Below, piece after piece: positions 1 to 9,654 of a DNA stretch of 23,455 bases. The DNA lies in NCBI GenBank assembly GCA_019648995.1, contig BLXT01006926.1:2047067-2070521 (forward strand), in the 5' to 3' direction. How positions within the stretch are numbered: position 1 is the stretch's first letter; every line of letters begins with the position of its first letter. The notes under the pieces are model-generated. The model saw nothing but the letters and a program-made list of their open reading frames with translations. It was not told where the DNA came from and did not search any database. Origin of the DNA: Plakobranchus ocellatus. Its lineage: Eukaryota > Mollusca > Gastropoda > Plakobranchidae. Position numbers and translations under genes: made by a program.

Positions 1-484
1 TCATACAATTCCATTCTCCAGGATAAAAATGGGATTTAACAGAGTAAAAGGTTTTCCTATTCTTGTTATTCGCTCACAATAGCAACTTTCTCAAGGTCAA
101 ATTTATGTGAGTTAAAGAATGAGAAAAGTGCTTGGCAAAATCAAATTTATCCTACATTAATTTCTTTTTTCAAAACACTGTTACTTTTGTGGATTCTGAA
201 TATTTTTCAACTGATAAAATGATTCATAGCAATAATTTTAAAAATTTGACTACTGATATTTGCTTTTCTTGAAATTAAAACATAATGAAAATGTAAAAGA
301 GCAAAGTCTAGTTTGTATCAAGAGATTAACATTTGAAATTATTATGAAAAGTTTTTGGTCAGGAAAAAGAATGTGTCAATTCATGTCCTTTTGTCGCAAT
401 TTTGAAATGAAAGGCCACTTCTATTATTATCATTTCAAAATCTATGATCATTATTAGTATTATTGCTCCTATTGTTTCTCATAG

Positions 485-649
485 AATCTGGGTCAGCCCT
501 GTTTTTTCGCCCCTAGCCAATGCATCAGAAAAGGGTGACTCTCCAACTGGCTTTAAAACAGATCTGCTGCAGTACTTGGCCGCATACAAATCAGGAAAAC
601 TGGCACCATGGGAGAGACATATCCAAGCACATGATATGAAAACGGCTAA
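485..649 (+). CDS. TDP1: TDP1 exon (first in window)
   Basis: The acceptor ..CATAG precedes 485 and the donor GTAAGT starts at 650. It encodes [42 protein letters not shown], matching human IWLSP..SPT.FK..LISYLMAYN..W...HKHDL. It begins with one base completing an upstream codon and ends with two bases (AA). These join the T of the next exon to give Asn, as in the human HDLSETN. Confidence 0.93.
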
Positions 650-3600
650 GTAAGTTTTTTCTGTGGATTTTGCTGGTTGATCTCTTTAGCTGAAGGAGCA
701 GGTGCAAAAGGCCAATTTTATCATTTTGGAACATAGCAACTACACAGCAATGCTGATCACACAAATTGTGGAAGGAAAAATCAAGTCAGCTACACAGCCT
801 CTTTCTTGGATTGAAATTTGATGACATAGTTATAAATATAAAGTAAACCACAGTATTGTTTCTATTGAATGTAAATGAGATTCATTCATGTGCCAGAAAA
901 ATTGTTACTCTGAAAAAAACTGTCTCTTGTTATTCAAATAGTTATGCAAAACACACTCATGTAGTAGTTCTACGTCACAGTTTGTTTACTATTTTGTGTT
1001 ACTGCACATTTTCCTCAAAGCAAGATATCCTTACTTCCTCTTTTAAAACTTCAATAAGCTGTATTAAAAATTTAGAAAGATTTATCCAACCTGTTATTTG
1101 AACTCAAAGGGGCAGGTGAATGTGATAGCTGGCTTATGAAGCACTGTCGTGTGGGAGCCAACTCATTTGTGGCATGTGATGGCTGAGTGAGATATAATAG
1201 GTCAATGGAAGAACTTGGTCAAAGTGAGACAGAGTCTCCATGAGCGTAGGCAACTGTCTTTTTGTAGCAGTAGCTTCTGGCACAGCCTACCCTAATTCAT
1301 AGCTTTAGTTCTTTGTTTAAAAGATAAAAGGATATATATTTAAATGGTATACTGGCAGTAAAGTGGATAGCAAGGACCCTCCTCTCACGGGTTCAAGCTG
1401 TCAAGCTCTAAGTTTTTTCTTTCCTTTGGCTTTGTAAAATATGAACTCCTATCTTAATGATAAAACTGATTTTATTCTCTTAATTCAAAGCCAGCACTAC
1501 CATGAACAGCACTTAACAAATTTTTCCCCATTTGCCTCTCATCTTAGCTCATTATCTCTGTAATTTAAACTTCTTTGAAAATAGGAAAAACGCCATTCTC
1601 ACTACACCATTTTCACTGTCAAGACCAAGCTGGAAGTTTTACAAGAAATATACAATATGGGAAAGACCAAGATAAAAAAAGGAAATCCCTAGAGATGCCC
1701 TTTCCATCTTCCTCTTTCTTGATGGTAAAGAACAGAGGAAAAAAATTTTGATTATGAGGTTTCACTTGGAGATTTTTTTTCAGCTTTAACAAATGAAAGA
1801 GTCACCATTATATTTTTTTTCCCACTATTTTTGTGCACGAGCATTTTTTTTTTTTTTTCAAGAACTATTGTTGGCTAAGGTCATATAAACACTATTCTTT
1901 TATGCCAATAAATCTGGCACAAGAAGTGTATAAGTGACTAAGAACAAGTATTCTACTGTTTTAAAAATATTTTCACAGTGTTCATATCATTGGGTCAGTT
2001 CCTGGCAGACATGTTCTTTCACAAAAAAATTGTTGGGGCCATCTTAAGCTCAAAAAGGTGAATGTTTTGTGAAGTTTCCCTATTAACATAGTAACTTTTT
2101 TTACTTCTAGTATTTTTAATTTAATCAAATTTGTTTCAATTTTTTTTTTTTTTAACCGAGTTAGATGTATTTGTTTTTTTACATAATTCTTTAAAATAGC
2201 TCTCGCATCTCTTCAAGATTTTCATTTTCATGATTCTAATTTAAACTTTAGCACGGCACAATTTGTGTCATTGCTAGATTCTCCTTTTACTGCATACTTA
2301 CTACATGTTATTTTCATATACTGTATTGTTGCTGTTATAAACAGATGAGGCAAAAGAATTTTTTTTTTTATTTAATCTTTCATCAGGTGTTGAGTGAAAG
2401 AGGTCCTGAACCTACTCTTGTTCAGAATTGGCCTTTGTTGGGGCAGTTTTCCAGCATTGGTTCTCTGGGACCTAACAAGGAGGCTTGGCTTACAACAGAA
2501 TGGGCTCAATCTTTAAATACTTGCAAGGGTGCTCTTATGATGCAGGGAGTAAAAACGCCTCAGCCCAAACTAAACCTTGTAAGGGCCTTATTGTATATGT
2601 TTCTTTTCCCTCCTCTTCCTTTTCCTCTTTTGCATCTGCCTCATCTTTATCCCCCTTCTTCTTATTATTATTGCTTTGTTTTGCTTAGGTTACATCTTAA
2701 GTGCACTAAATATCTGCAACAACCTTTGCATGTCAAGTTTAGGAAAACACATTATCATTATCATTGCTAACCATTTATAACTTACCCATTTAAATACAAA
2801 AATTAAAACATTTAAATTAAAAGAATGAAAAAGTTCTGCATTTACATGAATTTATCATAATAATGTTTTATTTGATATGATCTCATTAAAATCAAGTAAA
2901 AAATCTTTTTAATAATTTATAAGTGCTGGTTTTGATAGTTTTTCCTCTTCCTGTACCATCTGTAGGATTTCTGTTTTCCTTGTTCAGCCTTTGGCATTAT
3001 TGTGTTGTATCCCCTCATATAGGCATATTTAGCTGGCTAATGCAGTAGCACTAGCAGTCTTTTTTGGGTACCTAAACCAACTTTCTGTTAGGTGAAAAAT
3101 ATTTTCTTAGTCAGCAATTCTAATTTTGTCCCATGTCAATTGGTCTCATCTGGTCTGTTAACAGTTTTCCTATGGCATTTCAAGTAACATATTGTTAAAT
3201 TTTTCCACTGGTTTTTTGGGATGGTCTGAATTTATCATTGATAAATATACATTTAGGTGGTTTTCATAATTTTTTTTGCTGGTTTATTTTGATGTTTCAA
3301 AAAAAAAAAGTGTAAACTGGTAGCTCAGGTTATTGGCTTCTTTGACTTTGTATTTCTGTATAAATTGTCTTGCCATTTGTAGTAATACTTTATGAATTAA
3401 AAGGTTCGTCAAATTTTTTTGCCTTTTGCATGTTTATGGTGGTAGTGAGGTGATATTACTGCTTCTTAAATTCCACTCCTGCTTCTTTATCCTCAGGTTT
3501 TTCCATCTAAGGATAATATTCGGTTGAGTCTTGAGGGATATAATGGAGGGGGGTGTGTCCCTTACAGTATCAAGACTGCCTCTAAGCAACCATGGCTTAC

Positions 3601-6600
3601 CCCTTTTTTTTGGTTTGTCAAACAAATTTTTTTTCTAACTTTTATTTTGTTTACAAACTGAATAACATTTATTTTTATATTTCTTTTTAATAATAGGAAA
3701 AGCTTTTGATATATGGTTATTATTTATCTTCATTCGTTGAAAAAGCTTAATAAATACTGTTGTTTTGCTTTATTTTTATTTTTTGATATGTAACTTTTTT
3801 ATTTTGTAATCAGCGTTTTTAATTTTAAAGGAGCTCTCTCTTCAAAAGGAAAGGTGGTAATTGGTCAGAAAAAGACTTGATGTAGGAGAAGGTGGAACTG
3901 TGGCTGGAAATCTAAGTAAACACCATATCACAATCTTTTTTATGGTTGTAAAAGAACAAAAAAAATTTGCAAAGATCCTGAATTTGATTTAATCTTATCA
4001 TACCATCCTCTGAACTTAGATAACCGAAAAGCTTCAGTCAGAATTGGAATCGGTAAAACTAGCAGGCAAAGACAATCAATTTTAGTCTGTTTGGAGCAAT
4101 AGTTTTGGATACTGCTACCAGGTGAGGCATTTATACTCGACGATCAGTGATTGGAAAACGTTACTTTGGTTCTAAAAGGCTTACAAACCCTGAGGAATCA
4201 TCTTGGCTGTTGAGAGTAGATCCTACTTGAAGCTCATGGTACATAAAGATGCTAAAGCTTATGAAACCAATGGATTCCATTGACTGTTATAATTCAATGA
4301 ATCTGGAGTATACAGACTTGTTTGCTGAATTAAACCCCCCCCCCAAAAAAAAACCTGTAGAAGGCATAGAAGAAACTCTTGAATGTAATGCAACTTTAGA
4401 GGCTGGTATGTGTATGATATGTGTGAGTATGTAATATGCTTTGGCCTTTCTTGGTAGTGTGCGAGTATGAATTTATTTTTTATATACTGAAATTCAATAC
4501 TTGTACGCTTTCAGCCAGTGGATTTCAGAGGGTAGAGGGAGAACTAAGGCTGTGCCTCACATCAAAACATACACAAGACATTCACCCGATGGGACACAAG
4601 CTGCTTGGTTTATTGTCACCAGGTACTTTAGAGATTATTTTATGTTGAAATAATGGAATTAAAAAACGGAAGTCTGATGATAAAGTTTTATCAAGAAATA
4701 AAGTTGTCAAATAGTTTAATTTTTCTGCTCTTTGTCTTTGTTAAATTTGATCTCATAATATCAAAGTGAATAGGTCTTGATTCTCTAAATTTTAAACCAT
4801 ACCGCTGTGAAGGGCATTAGACATAGGTTTTTTTTTCCATTTTCCTCTCTACTCAGTCTCAATATTTTCTTGAATGTAAAGCAAAACTAACCTTTAAGAC
4901 TAAGCTGAATAATTGACAACAAATAAGCATTACTCTATGTTCACTACAAATTTAGTCACATTCTGATAGATAGAATTTGAAGTAACTAATGGGCAGAATA
5001 AAGAGAGACCTATAAAAAAAAGCCGAATTTTCAAAAAAAAAATTGTTGACTTGGCAGTCTATGCAAGTATGTTAGATCAGATTACAAAGTAGAGTTATAG
5101 AATGTCTTAGATCCATGCATTCTGCCAAAAGTTCATGAAACTAAAGCTAGTGGTAAGGGGATTGAATCTTATTTAGAACTGGAAGCAAATTTAGAATATT
5201 AGGCCTTTATTAGACCCTCCTATTATAATTTTGTTCTGCATTTCGATTGCATGTGTTTACAAATTGGGAGAATAAAGGGTGTTAAAAAATCTTACACATA
5301 ACTATTTTTTTTCTTGTTTAATTTTGTTTCTTTAGTCATTCAAAGCCATTGGTAGCACAATGACAAGAATGTTTATGTTGGAATATGCATGGGTCTTTCT
5401 GTCAAGGCTTTAAATTTACTCACAATTACCAATCTAACAAGGGCCAAAAGTCTGAAATCACCTAGTAGTAAAAGACTAAAAGATACAGTCAAAGCTAATT
5501 TTGTCAAACTGCTTTTTGTTTTTTGTCGTTTTTCTGTGTGTGTGTGTGTGTGTGTAAAAAAAATTTAGTGCAGTTGCTGGATATAAGATAAATTTTAAAG
5601 ATTTTATTTATTCAATGCCCCAAAAATGCTAACAATAGCTTATGAACATTTCAAAACAAGGCACTAGTAAGTGAGTTATAGTCATAAAAATTAAATTGTG
5701 AATGCTTGGGTGCTAAGAATAAAAGTAAAAATCGATAATCTTGTTAGTTTCCAATTTCAATGTAATAATGTTTCTCTTAAGATGATCAACAATTATAAAA
5801 CTTTTTAAACACATCAAACACAAGATTTTAATCTTCCCATTTTTCTTTAGATAAGACTGCATTGGTGTGAAATAAATATTTTAGCTCAGCAATCGTAATA
5901 AGTAAGTTTTCTCAGTTAGCTGAAGAAAATGAGTTAAGAGTGCATTTCATCGTTTTATTTATTTTGGTGTATGTTATCTTTCAGTGCGAACCTGTCTAAA
6001 GCAGCATGGGGTGCATTAGAAAAGAAAGGAAGTCAGCTGATGATCAGATCATATGAGCTGGGTGTCCTCTTTCTGCCACAATATTTTGTAAGTTGTATTC
6101 TCTAATGCTTATTTTTAACCTTGCTTTATTGGCTTATTCATGATTTAACATAATGAATGGTTTTTTTTTTATTGCAATACTAGACTATTTTGAATAGACT
6201 TGGCCCTGACTGGGAATCGAACCCCAGACCTCTTGGATGATAGCCAACTGCCCTACCAGTGAGCCACCGCTCCCCCTCTATTTTGAATACTGTGGCAAAA
6301 ATATCTTATAAAATTTGTCTTAAGTTTTTTATTTTTATTATCATGTACTTTGTGATTTTGAGAATTTTAATGCTTGAAATGTGAAGTTTAAGTTGTAATC
6401 AGTATTTATGTTCATCAGATAAACTTTTTTTTTAGGTTGGTGACAGCTTTAAACTAGGGAATGTTTTTTGAAAAACTTGCAACATTTTCTTGAGTAATTC
6501 ATTACCTAGGGAATTAACAGAGATGAGCAAAATAATATATATATATATTAACAAATTCTATATTTCTGATATTTTCTTTCTTTTTTGTCAATGTCTCATA

Positions 6601-7877
6601 AATGTGAGTCTTAGTGGCTTAAAGCTTAAAGAAAGAGCTATCTTTACACCTCATGTGACTCAGACCTGTGTTTGCCAATCAGAACAATAATTGCACTTTT
6701 TTGTGCACCACAATAATTATATAGATTAGGAAAAAATTGTATCATTTACTTACAGACCACAAACCATAAGGAAAGCTCATTGCCCTGAAACTTTTAGAGA
6801 TATTCTGTGGAGGTTTTAGCCCGCCATCATTGCTCAGCCCATCAAGGGTCGTAAACAAACTGAGATCATCAAGGTAGAGCTATATGACACAAGAAACTTG
6901 TCACCAATGGTAAAGTGTGATTGTTGCCAATTTTATTTTTTCACGCATTTTTTTTTCCTTTTTTTTATTGTACAGGGATACAAGACATCGTTCCCTGTTT
7001 CCAGTAAGCTTGAAGATGTTGAAAAATCTGAAAAAGCCACATTTCCTTTACCTTATGATCTACCACCAACAACATATGTGAGAGGAGGTAGGATACAGTA
7101 AATGTGCCTTTATTTTCAGGTTCAACACAACTATTTCATTTATTACTTTTGTGTACAAAAATATGCAATATCCCTTACAATTTTTGTGATTATTTTGTTT
7201 ATTCAGCCTTTATAAAAGTTAAGAAATTTTAACTGGTTTTTTTTTTTTTTTTTTTTTTTTTGCGATAAACTAAGATTAATGTACTTAGCCAAGAAGAAAA
7301 TTTGTCTTGGGCACATAAGGGCAAATATGTATACATTTTGATTCTTTTATTCTACATTAGATGTTTATAAAATTAGCAAGGTTGAAATAGTTACATTTCA
7401 TAACTTAAAGTTAATATTGAAATTAACAGCTTTTTAGAGGATCAGTGCTGAAAAAGTATATTGAGTTTATGCAATTTGTTGCATTCATTATGTATATTTC
7501 TATCAAGTTCATCATTCATGTATCTATTTGGTACATTTATCTTAAGACCTATATTCATTTGCATCAAGAGTTCTGTAAAATTCTCTTTGCATAATTATAA
7601 TAATTTGAGTTTCAAGGAGCCAAAAACAGGTTTTAAGTAAGAGCACAAACCTTACAAGGCTTATATGTACAAAGAATGATGTGCACTTATTTTTTGTGCT
7701 ATAGTGCCATAAGGCATGAGAAAACCTTGTTATTAATATTTTTGTTATATTTCTAAGTTTGAATATGTACCGTAATAATAATTTTTGTTTTACTTTTCAG
7801 ATCGCCCCTGGTTTGTTGATGTTCCCTGTGTAGATCTGCCAGATACATTTGGAAATAACTGGTGCCCACCTTTGTAG
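485..7877 (+). CDS. TDP1: TDP1, tyrosyl-DNA phosphodiesterase 1, C-terminal half (8 exons, 5' part outside the window)
   Basis: This gene encodes the nuclear (and mitochondrial) phospholipase-D-superfamily enzyme that hydrolyses the bond between a stalled topoisomerase I tyrosine and a DNA 3' end; it also cleans other blocked 3' ends. Exons read: 485-649, 1979-2057, 2387-2578, 3497-about 3614/3618, 4515-4622, 5985-6087, 6976-7087, 7801-7877. Together they give about 315 residues, which matches the part of the human 608-residue protein from IWLSPLYP to the C-terminus. Landmarks seen are [21 protein letters not shown] (second catalytic His/Lys, human H493/K495), [12 protein letters not shown] (Asn of human N516), [12 protein letters not shown] (human E538), FPLPYDLPP and a C-terminal DRPW. 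Seven introns lie in the window. The first HxK motif is not here, so the gene starts upstream. The one frame problem is at the exon 4/5 junction. Identity is very secure; no regulatory signal was identified. Confidence 0.96.
650..1978 (+). other. TDP1 intron, AT-rich
   Basis: No coding homology was found here; open frames are short and unrecognisable. Long T runs occur near 1806-1860. Around 1471-1496 a stretch (TTCTCTTAATTCAAAGCCAG) nearly repeats one at 8310-8332 inside the pogo-like element, so a small fragment of the same element may lie here. Confidence 0.6.
1979..2057 (+). CDS. TDP1: TDP1 short exon ([19 protein letters not shown])
   Basis: This 79-base exon is flanked by acceptor TTTCACAG and donor GTGAAT. 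After one base completing Asn it reads [11 protein letters not shown], then WGHLKLKK, matching human VYLIGSTPGRF..NWGHFRLKK. It is too short to stand out as an open reading frame. It was placed by joining phases: two bases left by the previous exon, phase 0 into the next. Confidence 0.93.
2387..2578 (+). CDS. TDP1: TDP1 exon carrying [10 protein letters not shown]
   Basis: Exactly 64 codons lie between acceptor CATCAG and donor GTAAGG, phase 0 at both ends. It reads [24 protein letters not shown], then [11 protein letters not shown], matching human [22 protein letters not shown]. The open frame continues on both sides but the homology stops at these splice sites. Confidence 0.94.
2579..3496 (+). 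other. TDP1 intron, AT-rich
   Basis: A pyrimidine-rich stretch (about 2600-2680) directly follows the donor, and short A/T runs occur throughout. Nothing else is recognisable. Confidence 0.6.
3497..3618 (+). CDS. TDP1: TDP1 exon carrying SLEGY..PYSIKTA (3' boundary uncertain)
   Basis: After acceptor TCCTCAG it reads [19 protein letters not shown] and then [17 protein letters not shown], matching human IYPSVENVRTSLEGYPAGG..PYSIQTAEKQNWL. The exon then meets a run of nine T (3605-3613). The natural donor G|GTTTGT at 3614/3615 leaves one base, but the next exon needs two. The only phase-correct donor seen (TT|GTCAAA, exon ending 3618) is weak and would add two residues relative to human TDP1. 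A T7 run would restore both phase and family length, so the end is given with caution. Confidence 0.85.
3835..4435 (+). pseudogene. Degenerate coding-like stretch inside a TDP1 intron, unidentified
   Basis: In one frame around 4117-4217 the sequence reads [20 protein letters not shown] and continues [14 protein letters not shown] one-base shift then gives [19 protein letters not shown] before stops near 4273. Composition is less AT-rich and more codon-like than the surrounding intron. Stops, the frame shift and a C10A9 run at 4335-4353 argue that it is broken. I do not recognise the family. It could be a retrocopy of a host gene or part of a mobile element, and could also be chance. Confidence 0.25.
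4515..4622 (+). CDS. TDP1: TDP1 exon with the second catalytic HxK motif
   Basis: Acceptor CTTTCAG, donor GTACTT. It reads [20 protein letters not shown] followed by AAWFIVT. This matches human [20 protein letters not shown] and IAWFLVTS. The His codon (4558-4560) and Lys codon (4564-4566) correspond to human H493 and K495, the general acid/base half of the active site. The exon ends with AG, completed by the first base of the next exon to give Ser. Confidence 0.94.
4623..5984 (+). other. TDP1 intron, AT-rich
   Basis: It contains the (TG)n microsatellite at about 5535-5555 and several A/T runs. No coding homology was recognised. Confidence 0.6.
5535..5555. repeat. (TG)n microsatellite
   Basis: About ten uninterrupted TG units, followed directly by an A run, lie inside a TDP1 intron. 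Confidence 0.9.
5985..6087 (+). CDS. TDP1: TDP1 exon with ANLSKAAWG and RSYELGV
   Basis: Acceptor TCTTTCAG, donor GTAAGT. The first T completes Ser, then 34 codons read [20 protein letters not shown] and [14 protein letters not shown]. The Asn and the Glu of these motifs correspond to the structural active-site residues N516 and E538 of human TDP1. This is the most conserved exon in the window. Confidence 0.96.
6197..6277 (-). mobile_element. tRNA-derived SINE or tRNA retropseudogene with 12-bp target duplication
   Basis: On the minus strand this 81-bp insert carries an A-box-like TGGCTCACTGG and a B box GGTTCGATTCC. It has a T-arm able to pair CTGGG with CCCAG and an anticodon-like arm TTGG..CCAA. 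The acceptor ends do not pair well, so it is not a working tRNA gene. The 12-mer CTATTTTGAATA flanks it exactly on both sides (6185-6196 and 6278-6289), the target-site duplication expected of LINE-driven insertion. No separate tail region is obvious. It sits antisense in a TDP1 intron. Confidence 0.85.
6976..7087 (+). CDS. TDP1: TDP1 penultimate exon (FPLPYDLPP)
   Basis: Acceptor TTGTACAG, donor GTAGGA. It reads [18 protein letters not shown] and then [17 protein letters not shown], matching human MATFPVPYDLPPELY. It ends with one base (G) that joins AT of the last exon to make Asp. Confidence 0.94.
7088..7800 (+). other. Last TDP1 intron
   Basis: An AT-rich intron with a run of about 28 T at 7234-7261. 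No other structure was recognised. Confidence 0.6.
7801..7877 (+). CDS. TDP1: TDP1 terminal coding exon
   Basis: After acceptor ACTTTTCAG it reads (D)[20 protein letters not shown] and then CPPL before TAG at 7875-7877. Human TDP1 ends [24 protein letters not shown], so the C-terminus is conserved in sequence and length. Confidence 0.95.
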
Positions 7878-7945
7878 TAGTAACTGTAACCTTGAAAATG
7901 TTTTCTTTCTTGTATTTCTGTTTTGTAAAATTTACTGAAAGTTTT

Positions 7946-8175
7946 CTTTGATGATAATTGTTATGCCCTTTACCACAAAAATTATGTTGAACACAAGTAA
8001 GTAAAATTTATTTGGAATTTTGCACTGATGATGATTGTTATGCCCCTAATCACAAAAAATATTTTGAGTACAAGACAGTAAAATTTATTGGAATTTTTCT
8101 TTGATGATAATTGTTATGCTCTGTAATGCAATAATTATATTGGGTGTGAATATTATGCATCATTTGCCGCATAAA
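7946..8175. repeat. Tandem repeat, three diverged 76-77-bp units, in the TDP1 3' flank
   Basis: The core TTGATGATAATTGTTATGC begins near 7948, 8025 (as CTGATGATGATTGTTATGC) and 8101, so periods are 77 and 76. Shared downstream words include CACAAAAA and AGTAAAATTTATTGGAATTTT. The third unit loses similarity after about 8150. It begins about 70 bases after the TDP1 stop codon, so the units are probably in its 3' UTR. No clear AATAAA signal was found up to 8190. Confidence 0.85.
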
Positions 8176-8190
8176 TTGAATGTAAATATT

Positions 8191-9654
8191 ACAGTGGAAA
8201 CCTCAAAAGTCCAATAATTCAAGTTTCTCATGAGCGAATTTCTTAAGATATTAGGATTTTTCTTCTTTTTATAAATTTTTTATCTGATAATCAGTAAAAA
8301 ATAGGATTTAATTCTCTTAATCCAAAGCCAGTGCAGTGGAACCCATTTGTAATTACAACTATTGCTATAACAAGAGATTTGAAAAGTCCTTTTTTCATCT
8401 TTATTTCGGCCATATAATTTATTTTTGAAAAATGAATATAGGAACTGCCTCTCTCGCTATAATTATAACGAAATGTGGAAATTTAAAAAAAAAAGAACCA
8501 AAAAGCATCTAACCTGTCCCCTGCCTAATAATCTCAAGCACAAATTTTGCCTGCCATAAAATAGGCCTAGATATTTGTGCATTGTCTAGTTTTACTGAGG
8601 TATCAAAGTTAACGATGCCAAGTATTATGCTGTGTCCCTTTCCTCCATAGCCTCCCTCACAATACATCATGCTAAGCATAACCAGTTCAGAGCACATGTC
8701 TTAACTAGCCTAATATCTCAAGCCTAGCCTATGATCACCCAGCATGTGGGCCAGAGAGCTGTGAGTAGCATAAGCTTTGTGTAGACATCACGGTCATACA
8801 GTTGACATCTCCTGATCTTGTGTGATAAAACGGTACCAGTTGGGAGTGGAGGAAGGAGGGAGGGAGCCATTGAACTTGAAATAGAGATGGTTTGTTGATA
8901 TGTCAAGCGAGTGAAGAAAGTTAAGTAATAAGAGGATGGAGATTCACATCTACAGGCTAGAGAGAGAGAGGGAGAGAGAAGGAGCATCATTCTAGTTGCT
9001 TACTGAACAAGCCATGCACAGCCAATGATCACTGACTAAGCATATTCATTACCCTCCTCCCTTTTCCCATCTCTGTTAATTGCTTGATCTACATTTTATA
9101 TTCTTTACCGTAACTACACTTATAAAACAAAAGGGAAATTATCACTATGCTTTCATGCTCTGGTCTCCTTAGACCTCACTCATTGCAGAGGAGGTAACCA
9201 TAAAAATTATTCATGTTGTCAACATTTGCCTGTTATTTAGTTTATTGCAAAAATCCTCTTTAATCCCATATCTGGGAATAACAACATCCCTTATCATGAT
9301 AACACTTTATGATAAGAACAAAGTTGTTGCTACTACCGACTTCCACTGTACCAGCAAGGATTACACTAGAATTTTTATCCTTTTTTTTCTCTTTTTGCAT
9401 TCTCATTATCCCTTGAACATGAATCAAAGCTTATCTCCATAAGTAGACGAAACACAACACTTTCTAACTGAAGATGTTGTGTAAAATAGGTAACATAGGG
9501 AGATGACTCAGCCAAAAATATATATTTTCAAAATTAGGTCTTTTTACCTTTCATTCTCTTACTAAAATGACTTTAAAAGAAAAAGGAAAATATCCTCTTT
9601 ATTTGAAGTTTTGGTTCATTCCCACGAAATTTAAATTAGGAGGTTTCCACTGTA
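8191..9654. mobile_element. Degenerate pogo/Tigger-like (Tc1-mariner superfamily) DNA element
   Basis: TACAGTGGAAACCTC at 8191-8205 is matched in inverted orientation by GAGGTTTCCACTGTA at 9640-9654. The terminal CAGTGG..CCACTG with flanking TA is characteristic of pogo/Tigger-type elements. Weaker similarity between the arms continues for some tens of bases inward. No transposase can be read between the ends. The interior includes a second CAGTGGAA pair and a GA-rich tract (8958-8985). Confidence 0.65.
8334..9350. mobile_element. Possible second pogo/Tigger-like element nested in the first
   Basis: CAGTGGAACCCATTTGTAAT starts near 8336. The reverse complement of the sequence ending near 9349 starts CAGTGGAAGTCGGTAGTAGC, and both ends continue into ACAAC-rich sequence. 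The right side is followed by TA; the left side is not preceded by TA. It could equally be internal subterminal repeats of the outer element. Confidence 0.4.

Noticed and set aside
1-484. An upstream TDP1 exon at the left edge
   Set aside because: The expected ..KTQ(G)-type coding end before IWVSP is not found; the sequence is AT-rich intron.
4249-4434. 61-codon + strand open frame with a PPPKKK stretch
   Set aside because: The Pro/Lys part comes from the C10A9 run. The plausible coding signal there is in another, broken frame.
6197-6277. Functional tRNA gene on the minus strand
   Set aside because: The A and B boxes are present, but the acceptor stem does not pair and perfect flanking duplications show a retroposed copy.
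8509-8990. Minus-strand open frames rich in Ser/Leu
   Set aside because: They arise from the GA-rich tract and the interior of the pogo-like element; no domain is visible.
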